Source: Bacteroidales bacterium (lineage in GTDB: Bacteria; Bacteroidota; Bacteroidia; Bacteroidales; UBA932). Taken from it: 62,169 nucleotides of DNA. How positions within the stretch are numbered: the first letter of the stretch is position 1; each line of letters starts with the position of its first letter. Below are positions 33,817-42,465 of the stretch, piece by piece. The notes under the pieces are model-generated. The model did no database searches. It was given only the letters and a program-made list of their open reading frames with translations, and was not told the DNA's origin. Position numbers and translations under genes: made by a program. Where the stretch lies: assembly GCA_017961345.1 (NCBI GenBank), contig JAGCXP010000124.1, positions 1-62,169 on the forward strand. The letters are read 5' to 3'.

Positions 33817-36111
33817 ATGAAGATACCTTTTTCTGTTTCGGCTCGTACCGCGATACTCATAGGGTCTGAGAATTTCTCAAATCCCGAAGGTGCCATCGTG
33901 GAACTTGTGAAGAATGCATATGATGCCGATTCCCAATACTGTTATATTCTGTTTGGAGAAGGCGAGTCTGCGAAACGATCTCTATACATCCTAGATTGGG
34001 GTACAGGGATGAACGATAAGATAATTGAGACTTGCTGGATGCGAATAGGAACAGACGATAAGCTTTATAACGACAAAACTGAGAGCGGAAGAGTCAAGTC
34101 TGGAGCCAAGGGGATCGGACGTTTTGCTTTAAACAGACTTGGGAAGACGGCGGAAATGTTAACATTTACGAAAGAGGGCCGAGGATACGACTGGAAAGTT
34201 AATTGGTCTGATTTTGACAAGCCGCAAACGAGCGTTTCAGAGATAACAGCCGACATTGACACTATTTCTCTTGTAGAAGGTCATCAATTCCTTTCTGATT
34301 TGGAAAAACGGTTTGGTCTATCTTTCCCAAAATTTGAAACGGGAACGTTATTGAAGGTAACGGACCTAAATGATGAGTGGAATGAAGCTCAACTGACGCA
34401 TCTATTTTCTTCTTTGCAGGATCTTGTTCCTCCTTTTAACATTCCTGTATTTGAGATATTCCAGTATGTGCAAGGGAAGGATGGTTATGGGCACATAGAG
34501 GTCTCTGATTACGATGATTTTGACTATTCGGTTTCTGCCCGATTTGACGGTAAAGACAACTTGTCTGTTAAGGTTCTACGTAATGAACTTGACGTGGAAC
34601 GTCTGAAGAATGACTATATCGGTCTGTTCCGAAGAGAGGATATGAGGGACTTCCCTTATCGACTATCAGAATTTGAGGCCGGAGGCTATGAGCGCACTCT
34701 ACCTTTATCGAAGCTAAAAGTTGACAACCCACAGCGCCTGGCTAATCATCAGAAAGAACTAGGTGCGTTCCGTTTCAATTTCTTTTTTGTAAAAAGTACA
34801 ACGTCGGATGGGCGAGGAGAAAACGATGAAACAAAGTATCCATACCGTATATTTTCTCCAACTGCTAGAAGACAATGGCTTAAAAGAAACGTTGGGGTAA
34901 AAGTCTATCGTGACAAGTTCCGTGTACGACCTTATGGTGAGAATGGTGATGATTGGCTCCATCTAGGAGACCGCTATGCGGCTAATCCAATAGGTGCCGG
35001 ACAACGTAAAGGCGGCTATCATATTCGACAGAACCAGATTGTTGGTGCTGTCGAGATTTCTCGTTTGGACAATGTGCATTTACAGGATAAGTCCGGACGA
35101 GAAGGTCTTCAAGAGAATGTGGTTGTTGAACTGTTTAAGGATGTCCTTTTGGGAATCATTGGATTAATGGAGGCGGACCGTAATACAGTGATGTATAACC
35201 TTTCGCAGCTGTATGAGACGCAGCACCCTAAAGGGACGGCAAAAGCGGAAGCGGATGCTGCCGTTAAAGACGAGAAGGTTGACGAGGACTCGTTTAACAA
35301 GATTCGCACTGGCTACATTGTCTTGAAACAAGAAGCAGAAGAGAGGGAGAATGAAATCCGATTGCTTCGAAATCTTGCTAGTACAGGTCTTGTGATAACA
35401 TCGTTCGCCCACGAATTGAGGAATATCGCTATTTTTTCGAAAACTCGTTCCAAGGATTTGCGCTGTGCAGTGGAGAATATTATGAGCGAAGACGATGTCG
35501 CTAAATTGGGATTGAGCGAGTATGATAATCCATATTGTCTAATTAATGACTTGCGTGACCAAGATCAAAATATTAGAAGTTGGTTGAATTTCTCTATTAA
35601 TTCGATTAATAGGGATAAGCGGACTAGGAAGGTTCTCAGGATGGATGAGTATTTCTCTCGTTTTTATTCCACTTGGCATACCGTCCTAAATGAATTGAAC
35701 ATCGAGATGTCTATTACAGGTTTTACACCAGAGATGAGTGTAAAGGCGTTTACAATAGACCTTGATACCATCTTCAATAATCTCATTTCAAATGCAATTT
35801 ATGCTATAAAGGAGAGTAAGAAAACAGAAAACCGCATAATAACAATCAGTGGATCTGTTGAGAATGGAGATATCGTGATTCTTTTTGAAGATACTGGGAT
35901 TGGACTCGCTGAGGAATATAAAGCACACCCCAATGACATCTTTAATGCTTTTGAATCATCTAAATATGACAAGGATGGCAACCAAATAGGAACTGGTCTT
36001 GGGTTGTACATTACAAAGGCGACATTGGCCGAATATGAGGGTAGCTCTATTTCTGTCATAGTGCCTCATGCAGAGGGATTTGGTCTGACCGTTAGATTAA
36101 AAATGTATTAA
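33817..36111 (+). CDS. Double-GHKL ATPase: MORC/HSP90-like module plus histidine-kinase-like module
   Basis: 764 residues with two separate Bergerat ATP sites. The N-terminal one has Glu29/Asn33 in EGAIVELVKNAYDAD, LDWGTGM (Asp60, Gly62, Gly64) and SGAKGIGRFA (95-104), as in MORC, MutL and HSP90-type ATPases. A middle region of about 350 residues follows. Then comes a histidine-kinase-like half: a helical segment with SFAHELRN (candidate phospho-acceptor His532), N-box FNNLISNAIYAI near 652-663, G1 FEDTGIGL near 687 and G2 GTGLGLYI near 728. Expected: ATP-driven sensing or clamping of DNA coupled to phosphotransfer. The stop is 1 bp from the start of the receiver-like gene, which supports phosphorelay partnership. 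No membrane segment, so cytosolic. Confidence 0.82.
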   Translation: MKIPFSVSARTAILIGSENFSNPEGAIVELVKNAYDADSQYCYILFGEGESAKRSLYILDWGTGMNDKIIETCWMRIGTDDKLYNDKTESGRVKSGAKGIGRFALNRLGKTAEMLTFTKEGRGYDWKVNWSDFDKPQTSVSEITADIDTISLVEGHQFLSDLEKRFGLSFPKFETGTLLKVTDLNDEWNEAQLTHLFSSLQDLVPPFNIPVFEIFQYVQGKDGYGHIEVSDYDDFDYSVSARFDGKDNLSVKVLRNELDVERLKNDYIGLFRREDMRDFPYRLSEFEAGGYERTLPLSKLKVDNPQRLANHQKELGAFRFNFFFVKSTTSDGRGENDETKYPYRIFSPTARRQWLKRNVGVKVYRDKFRVRPYGENGDDWLHLGDRYAANPIGAGQRKGGYHIRQNQIVGAVEISRLDNVHLQDKSGREGLQENVVVELFKDVLLGIIGLMEADRNTVMYNLSQLYETQHPKGTAKAEADAAVKDEKVDEDSFNKIRTGYIVLKQEAEERENEIRLLRNLASTGLVITSFAHELRNIAIFSKTRSKDLRCAVENIMSEDDVAKLGLSEYDNPYCLINDLRDQDQNIRSWLNFSINSINRDKRTRKVLRMDEYFSRFYSTWHTVLNELNIEMSITGFTPEMSVKAFTIDLDTIFNNLISNAIYAIKESKKTENRIITISGSVENGDIVILFEDTGIGLAEEYKAHPNDIFNAFESSKYDKDGNQIGTGLGLYITKATLAEYEGSSISVIVPHAEGFGLTVRLKMY

Positions 36112-36112
36112 T

Positions 36113-36745
36113 ATGATAAGATTAGGTTATTTAGACGAGGATAAGAGTAATAGGAATACTTTTAACCGTGTCTTTAAAAATGATTTCGAAGTCATTATGC
36201 TTGATGACTTTGCTAAGGTTTTTACCCTAGATCTATTATTAAAAGAAATTGATAATCAGGGGATTCAAGTATTAGCTGTTGATTATAAGTTGTCCGAAAA
36301 GGGAACTGTCAAATACAACGGAGACGAAGTGCTGGATGCCATCAATGAGCACAAACGCTATTTTCCAGTCTTTTTGATGACGTCATATGTTGACGAGGCT
36401 ATTAAAAAAGTCAATAATACATTTCTGGTGAATGATAAGGATGGATTAGATAATGATAAGACAATTGATTTGCTTAAGAATCAAATTGCTGGTTCTGTTG
36501 AGTCCTATCATAGAATTGTGAGAGAGAAAGAAGAGAGAGCCAAAGTCTTAGAGGCAAAGCAAGACAGTAATGTCGGGTTAACCGAAGATGAGGAGCAGGA
36601 ATTGCTTGACTTGCATGTGGAAATGAGCAAAATAGACCCGGCGGCAAATCCCTTGTCGCCAGACATGATGCAGACATCAGCAATAAGGGATCTTAAAACA
36701 GTAGTAAAGCGTTCGGAAGAGATCCTGAAATCACTAAGCAAATAA
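36113..36745 (+). CDS. Response-regulator receiver-like protein
   Basis: 210 residues. Residues 1-125 have the receiver pattern: acidic pair Asp8/Glu9 in GYLDED, candidate phospho-acceptor Asp57 at the end of a hydrophobic strand (QVLAVDYKL), Thr90/Ser91 in FLMTSY and Lys109 in VNDKDG. Residues 130-205 form a charged, probably coiled-coil helix region (REKEERAKVLEAKQ) instead of a DNA-binding output domain. It therefore probably signals by protein-protein contact, perhaps to the HNH nuclease or methyltransferase encoded next. Spacing is 1 bp to the kinase gene before and 7 bp to the nuclease gene after. Confidence 0.75.
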   Translation: MIRLGYLDEDKSNRNTFNRVFKNDFEVIMLDDFAKVFTLDLLLKEIDNQGIQVLAVDYKLSEKGTVKYNGDEVLDAINEHKRYFPVFLMTSYVDEAIKKVNNTFLVNDKDGLDNDKTIDLLKNQIAGSVESYHRIVREKEERAKVLEAKQDSNVGLTEDEEQELLDLHVEMSKIDPAANPLSPDMMQTSAIRDLKTVVKRSEEILKSLSK

Positions 36746-36752
36746 GGCGGGA

Positions 36753-37331
36753 ATGAAACTGAGAGAGAAAACACCTACTCGCAAGTCTGATGTTGCCCAT
36801 CAGAAGGACTATCATGCCTATCGTGATCAGTTGGCATCGGATTTCAATCATAGGTGTGGCTATTGTGACGATAGGGATGCCCCCAGAGCTGCCAGTTTTG
36901 AGATTGACCATTTTGTACCTCAAACTGTAGATAGCGACAAGATAACAGATTACGCAAATCTGGTATATGCTTGCAAATCGTGCAATAATGCGAAAAGGGC
37001 AAAGTGGCCGACGAATGATAAAGCTTTACCCAATAATGGTAAGGAAGGTTGGATAGACCCTTGCTTAAAGGATTATGAAGCGCAGTTTGAGCGCTTAGAA
37101 GATGGGAGAATACATCCATTGACTGAAATCGGCATCTGGATGTATAATAACCTAAAATTATGGAAGAAACAACACGAAATCCTTTGGAACGTTGAGAGAT
37201 TGGAGGTGAATTACAATCAATTACGGGCCCTCCATAAACAAGGTTTGCTTCCTGATGAGCTTAAAGATTCACTATTTCAACTCTGTGACCAGTTATTAGA
37301 AGTCCTGAAATCGTTCTATAACGTAGTGTAA
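36753..37331 (+). CDS. HNH endonuclease
   Basis: 192 residues. The zinc-stabilised HNH site is CGYC (35-38), EIDHFVPQ with Asp52/His53, Asn69 in YANLVYACKSC and CKSC (74-77). A helical C-terminal half of about 105 residues has no recognised domain and may bind DNA or the partner proteins. It is the only nuclease in this operon and the probable effector; target and trigger are unknown. The stop codon is immediately followed by the methyltransferase ATG (37332). Confidence 0.85.
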   Translation: MKLREKTPTRKSDVAHQKDYHAYRDQLASDFNHRCGYCDDRDAPRAASFEIDHFVPQTVDSDKITDYANLVYACKSCNNAKRAKWPTNDKALPNNGKEGWIDPCLKDYEAQFERLEDGRIHPLTEIGIWMYNNLKLWKKQHEILWNVERLEVNYNQLRALHKQGLLPDELKDSLFQLCDQLLEVLKSFYNVV

Positions 37332-39188
37332 ATGGCGCCACAATTGCTGTCATACGTAAGACGACATGTGCCGTCAGATGAACGAACAGTCAACAGGCTG
37401 TTCGTATCTGCGTTTATTCGGAGTAATTCTCTGGTAGTCGTGCGCTCTCAGTTCCTCTCTGGATATATTATCAATGATGGAGATGAAGATTTTGGACTGC
37501 TGCAGGATGTTAGTGAGCGTATCAAAGCGGAATACGGAGAAAAGATTATTCTTGAAACACTCGTTAAACTATTTGAATTTGTAATATCTCCGGCTGATAG
37601 AGTGGTGACAGGAGCCATTTACACCCCTGTTAGAATTAGGGAAACAATCCTGAAAAGATGTATAGGCGACAAAAGTGTCGATGAGCTCGGTCGACTTCGC
37701 ATCTCTGATATCGCGTGTGGTTGTGGCGGTTTCTTAATGGATGCTGCGCATTTTATTCATTTTAAGACCGGGAAGTCATATGCCGAGATCTTCCAGGAAA
37801 ACATATTTGGTATTGATGTACAGGAATACTCTATTGAGAGAACTAAAATTCTGCTAAGCCTTTTGGCTTTGAAGGATGGGGAAGATGCAGATTTCTGTTT
37901 CAACCTGCTATGTAGTGACACGCTTGATTTTTCAAGCGACAATTGGGATGAGACATATAATGGCTTTGATGTCATTGTTGGTAATCCGCCATATGTTTGC
38001 TCGCGAAATTTGCCAGAAGACACACGCTCTAAAATGAAGGGGTATGAGGTGTGTGGTTCTGGACATCCAGATTTGTATATTCCTTTCTTCCAAATTGCTA
38101 TCGAAATGTTGAATGCAACAGGAAGACTTGGGTATATTACTATGAATACTTTTTTGCGTTCTATTAACGGAAGGTCTCTTAGAAAGTATTTTCGACGGAA
38201 GAATTGTGAACTCACAGTTTTAGATTTTAGAGGGTATCAAGTATTTGAGTCTAGAAATACCTATACTTGTTTGTTTTACTATGATAAGGCGGGTCAGGAC
38301 GCTGTAATTCATTATGCTGTTGACGAGCAAGGAAGTCTCGCAAATGGCGTTTGTTTCACGAGTGTTTCTTATAATGTATTGGATGATGATAAGGGATGGG
38401 CATTGAATGATCTCGACATAACTTTTGCTATAGAATCAACAGGTGTTAAGATTAAGGATTATTGCCCATCGCGACATGGGATTGCCACGTTGAGTAATGA
38501 TACCTATATATTTCAACCGACTCGGGAAGACGACAGATATTACTATCTTGAAAAAAACGGCACACAGTTCCCGATAGAGAAGGAGATTTGCCGAAGAGTA
38601 TTTAACCCTAACAGACTCACTGTAGATGGTAAAATAGAGGCCTCGTATGAACTGATTATTTATCCCTATCTAGTTGTTAGTGGAACAGTTAGTGTGATTC
38701 CTCCTGAAATAATGTGGCAAGATTATCCCTGCACTCTAAGATATCTGGAATCAAGAAGAGATGTTCTTTTGTTGCGAGACAAAGGGGATACAAGCTCTTA
38801 CCCACAATGGTATGCTTTTGGGCGAACACAGTCTCTGGTTCTTCCACGGTATAAACTGTTTTTTCCAAAATTCTCGAATAAACCAATCAGGTGTTTTATA
38901 GTAGACGATCCCGATTTAATGCTGTATAATGGGCTGGCATTCGTCAATTCAGATATCCGTAGATTGGAAATCTTAAAAAGGGTCATTGAAAGTAAATTGT
39001 TTTGGCGATACGTCGCTGCCAATGCAAAACCGTATGCTTCCGGATACTATTCGCTCAGTGGAGTAGATATCAAGCATTTTGGCATCCCTGTATTCTCTCT
39101 TACTGAAGAGAATGAACTGCTATCCTTGAGCAACAAGAATGAAATCGAGCATTGGCTGATTAATAAATACGGATTAGCTGAGTTTTGA
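37332..39188 (+). CDS. N6-adenine DNA methyltransferase with C-terminal recognition domain (Eco57I/type II-like)
   Basis: 618 residues. SAM-binding motif I is DIACGCGGFLMDAA (126-139) and catalytic motif IV is NPPY (218-221). A TaqI/Eco57I-like target-recognition region occupies about 400-610 (ending near ASGYYSLSGVDIKHFGIPV). The architecture is that of a type IIG enzyme without its nuclease domain, so cleavage would be supplied by the HNH protein. An N-terminal helical region of about 85 residues precedes it. The likely role is marking self DNA for the operon. It converges on hsdR with only 32 bp between them. Confidence 0.87.
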   Translation: MAPQLLSYVRRHVPSDERTVNRLFVSAFIRSNSLVVVRSQFLSGYIINDGDEDFGLLQDVSERIKAEYGEKIILETLVKLFEFVISPADRVVTGAIYTPVRIRETILKRCIGDKSVDELGRLRISDIACGCGGFLMDAAHFIHFKTGKSYAEIFQENIFGIDVQEYSIERTKILLSLLALKDGEDADFCFNLLCSDTLDFSSDNWDETYNGFDVIVGNPPYVCSRNLPEDTRSKMKGYEVCGSGHPDLYIPFFQIAIEMLNATGRLGYITMNTFLRSINGRSLRKYFRRKNCELTVLDFRGYQVFESRNTYTCLFYYDKAGQDAVIHYAVDEQGSLANGVCFTSVSYNVLDDDKGWALNDLDITFAIESTGVKIKDYCPSRHGIATLSNDTYIFQPTREDDRYYYLEKNGTQFPIEKEICRRVFNPNRLTVDGKIEASYELIIYPYLVVSGTVSVIPPEIMWQDYPCTLRYLESRRDVLLLRDKGDTSSYPQWYAFGRTQSLVLPRYKLFFPKFSNKPIRCFIVDDPDLMLYNGLAFVNSDIRRLEILKRVIESKLFWRYVAANAKPYASGYYSLSGVDIKHFGIPVFSLTEENELLSLSNKNEIEHWLINKYGLAEF

Positions 39189-39202
39189 CCTTTGACCTTT
39201 TG

Positions 39203-39223
39203 TAGACAAATAGTTTCCGTCTA
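39203..39223. other. Short stem at the convergent island junction
   Basis: TAGAC (39203-39207) and GTCTA (39219-39223) could form a weak hairpin between the convergent methyltransferase and hsdR genes. A terminator role is possible but poorly supported. Confidence 0.25.
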
Positions 39224-42200
39224 GGCAGCCAACCATCCATATCCCTGGACGGCCATATCAATAAAGTGATTCATCAAGAGATTAGTCTTGGAACTAAACA
39301 CTTCACGGTCATAGGATTCCGGAAGGTCGTTATTGAGGCAGACCTGGATAATGGCCAGCACTTTTTGTTTCGGTTGCTCATCCTTGTACCAGTCAACAAC
39401 CATCACGTTCTGCTTCTCCTCCGTGAGCTTCTTATACAGGTTCTTGGCAGCCAGCTTAACCTTTTGCTCTTCTGCCTGAGTAAGCTTACGGTCCTTTATT
39501 AGCAGGTCGTAAATCTCCAGTTCCTCCTCTTCCAGATCCATCTCGGTAGAACGGCTCTGCTCTTTTTTAAGAGCCTCAATGAGCTCAAGCAACTTCTCGT
39601 AGTAGTCTTCCGTTTCACTTCCACCGGCATTGTAACGGTCGATGATGCTCTTATAGCGCTCAGAAAACTTGATACGGGTACAGTTCTTATTGATCATCTG
39701 CTCCAAGGCCTTCTCAATGAATGCCCGCAGATCTTCTATTTCCAGTGGCTTATACGGCGTCGCATTGAGCGTTTTGCGCAGTTCCTCTACATCCAGTTTG
39801 CTCAAGTCAATGACCTTTCCTTCGTGGATGACATATTCGCTCTGGTCCTCAGCATCTGCTGCAGCCACGCTCCTGTCAAGGACTTCCGACATCTTGGCTT
39901 TTGCCCTGGCCAGCTTCTCATCATCTATCTGATTGTAGAATAAGCCCATCAGATACTTGATGGGGGCAAACTTCTCGTTGTACCAGCCCTTCTCGAAGAT
40001 TTCAGGTTTAGAAGCTTCGTACAGATTCTCCAAGAGGTTCGTGAGTACCTTAAAGCGGTCCTTCCACTCGTCCATCTCTAGTATCCTGTTGTAAGCCTCC
40101 CGGTACATCTCAATCTGGTTAAGGGTATCGGTCTCTTCGATAATCTTGTCAAGGCTGATTCCGATGGAAAGCAGGAACTGATCAATCTCCTCTATGCATT
40201 TGTCAAGGTTGGCAATCAGCTGATCAATATCCTTGGCCGGGAAATCTTCGCCATTGCTTCCTGAAGCATATTCAGAGAGCGCTTGCTTCATGTATTTGAA
40301 GACATTCACATAGTCAACGATGATACCGCAGGATTTACCAGGGAACACACGGTTGGCACGGGCAATCGCCTGCATCAGCGTATGATTCTTCATCGGTTTG
40401 TCCAGGTACAAGGTCGACAATGACGGAACGTCGAAGCCGGTGAGCCACATAGCGCAGACGAAGACGAGACGTAAATTGTCATTCGGGTCCTTAAAGCGGT
40501 CCTCAATATCTTTACCCTCAGGAGTGATCTCATTCATCTTTTTCCTGTGGGGCTCAATATTGAGATTCTGTGCCTTGAACTTCTCCACCTCATCTGCCTC
40601 TTCACTCACAATGACAGCCATTTCAACGCTATCCATATAGTTGAGCCGGGCCGTCAGTTCTTTCCTCTTCTCCTCGTCCTTCTCATTATTTCGCTCCTTA
40701 ATGAGGGCCTTCTTCTCCTCCTGCCAATAATGCTGGACTTTGTCATACATCCGGACAGCAGTAAACTTGTCGACGCTCACCACCATACCCTTCCCCAGGA
40801 AACCACGCCGAGGAAAATGATGTGCGATATCCTGGGCGATCTTCTCCAGGCGGCCATCTCGTTTGATAACCTCAATGATTCGAGAAGAGGAATTCTCCAG
40901 AAGCTCCTGTTCGCGCTCATTCAGGTCCTCATCTTCCACTATCTGGTCAACGTCAGTATCGAGCCAGTCGTTATCCAGCCCGACCTCAGGAACACGGCGG
41001 GAGTAGAACAGCGGCACTGTAGAGCCATCCTCGATGGCCTGGCCGAAGTTGTACTCAGAAACATAATCCCCAAACCATTGGTTCGTAAGGCGCTTGCTGC
41101 CAAGCAGCGGCGTGCCTGTAAACGCGATATAATTGGCATTGGGGATGCCTGTATGCATATTCTCCGCCAGTTGCTTATACTGCGTGCGGTGCGCTTCATC
41201 CACCAAAACAAAGATATCATCGCGTTCAGAGAGAATCGGGTACCTGAGCGTCTTATCATAGCCGAACTTATGGATCAGCGTGAAGACCATCGGCTTATTG
41301 CTGGAGAGGAATTCACGCAGCTGGGCCGAATTCTTGGGTTGGCACTCTTCCTTCGGCCCGATTACTTCCGTACGGACAAAGGTCTTGTGGATCTGCGTAT
41401 CCAGGTCGTCTCGGTCAGTAATGACCAGGAAGGTGAAGTTGCCGTTGACTTTCCGGCGAACCTTTCTCACGAACATCACCATGGAGTACGACTTACCAGA
41501 GCCTTGAGTATGCCAGAATACGCCCAGTTTTCCCCTCAGATCCTCACGCTTATAGACATTCTCCATCAGGTTGTTCACGCCAAGGTACTGGTGATTCTTG
41601 GCGATAATCTTAGTGCGCTTGTTGTCAAAGAAGACGAAGTTCTCAATGTAGTCTATAAGCCTCTCTTTCCGGAAAAGACCGTCAATGAGGTTCAGGATTG
41701 AGGAGCCCTCTTCGGCGATTTTCTTCCTGTCAACATGCTCTTTCTCATCATTGACGCGGAGCCACTCAAAAAAGAACTCATATCCAGCATTCCAGGCGCC
41801 CATCTTGGTGGTGAGGCCATTGGAAAGTACACAGATTTGGTTCAGCGCAAAGATGTTGGGAATATCCTGTCTATAGCTGACCAGGTTCTTATTATAGGCT
41901 TCTTCAACCTTAACAGTAGAATTCTTCAACTCAATGAAGACCAGCGGTAGACCGTTCACAAAGAGCAGGACATCAGGACGGCGGTAGCGGAAATGGCCCT
42001 TAATCCACATCTGGTTGACAGCCGTGAAGTTATTATTCAGCGGATTCTCATAGTCAATCAGGCGCAGGATCTCGAACGTGGGCTTCCCATCGCGGATGAT
42101 GTCGATTTTGATGCCGTTACGGATTTGGTTGTAGAACTTGTAATTGGTATCCACAATATCGGTCCCGGAAAAGTCCTTTCTGAACTCTTCAACAACCATG

Positions 42201-42415
42201 TCGATAACATCCAGGGATATCTGAGGATTCAGCCGCTGCAGATTGGAGCGGAAGACCTCCGGAAGGATGCATTCAGAAGAACTGGCTCGGCCTGTAGAAG
42301 CCACCTCGTCCTGTTTCTCAACAGACGGGTCGCATTCTATCCGGTTCCAACCCAAACCAACCAGGCGCTGGATTAGGGACTGTTCTATGTCGTCTTCGCT
42401 GATAAATGCCTTCAT
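39221..42415 (-). CDS. hsdR: Type I restriction enzyme, R subunit
   Basis: 1064 residues. The nuclease domain has Asp148 in RRPDVLLFV and Glu162/Lys164 in VFIELKN (PD-(D/E)xK). The SF2 translocase has Walker A QGSGKS (304-309) and DEAH (406-409), with motif VI in LMQAIARANRV. The C-terminal helical region that docks on HsdM2S is present. Full-length and intact. It lies 50 bp after the DUF262 gene at the end of the minus-strand operon. Cuts unmodified DNA at a distance after ATP-driven translocation. Confidence 0.95.
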   Translation of the reverse strand: MKAFISEDDIEQSLIQRLVGLGWNRIECDPSVEKQDEVASTGRASSSECILPEVFRSNLQRLNPQISLDVIDMVVEEFRKDFSGTDIVDTNYKFYNQIRNGIKIDIIRDGKPTFEILRLIDYENPLNNNFTAVNQMWIKGHFRYRRPDVLLFVNGLPLVFIELKNSTVKVEEAYNKNLVSYRQDIPNIFALNQICVLSNGLTTKMGAWNAGYEFFFEWLRVNDEKEHVDRKKIAEEGSSILNLIDGLFRKERLIDYIENFVFFDNKRTKIIAKNHQYLGVNNLMENVYKREDLRGKLGVFWHTQGSGKSYSMVMFVRKVRRKVNGNFTFLVITDRDDLDTQIHKTFVRTEVIGPKEECQPKNSAQLREFLSSNKPMVFTLIHKFGYDKTLRYPILSERDDIFVLVDEAHRTQYKQLAENMHTGIPNANYIAFTGTPLLGSKRLTNQWFGDYVSEYNFGQAIEDGSTVPLFYSRRVPEVGLDNDWLDTDVDQIVEDEDLNEREQELLENSSSRIIEVIKRDGRLEKIAQDIAHHFPRRGFLGKGMVVSVDKFTAVRMYDKVQHYWQEEKKALIKERNNEKDEEKRKELTARLNYMDSVEMAVIVSEEADEVEKFKAQNLNIEPHRKKMNEITPEGKDIEDRFKDPNDNLRLVFVCAMWLTGFDVPSLSTLYLDKPMKNHTLMQAIARANRVFPGKSCGIIVDYVNVFKYMKQALSEYASGSNGEDFPAKDIDQLIANLDKCIEEIDQFLLSIGISLDKIIEETDTLNQIEMYREAYNRILEMDEWKDRFKVLTNLLENLYEASKPEIFEKGWYNEKFAPIKYLMGLFYNQIDDEKLARAKAKMSEVLDRSVAAADAEDQSEYVIHEGKVIDLSKLDVEELRKTLNATPYKPLEIEDLRAFIEKALEQMINKNCTRIKFSERYKSIIDRYNAGGSETEDYYEKLLELIEALKKEQSRSTEMDLEEEELEIYDLLIKDRKLTQAEEQKVKLAAKNLYKKLTEEKQNVMVVDWYKDEQPKQKVLAIIQVCLNNDLPESYDREVFSSKTNLLMNHFIDMAVQGYGWLAA

Positions 42416-42465
42416 AAAAAATTCAGGTTATTAGTTATAGTGAGCGCTCCCCAATACTCACACAG

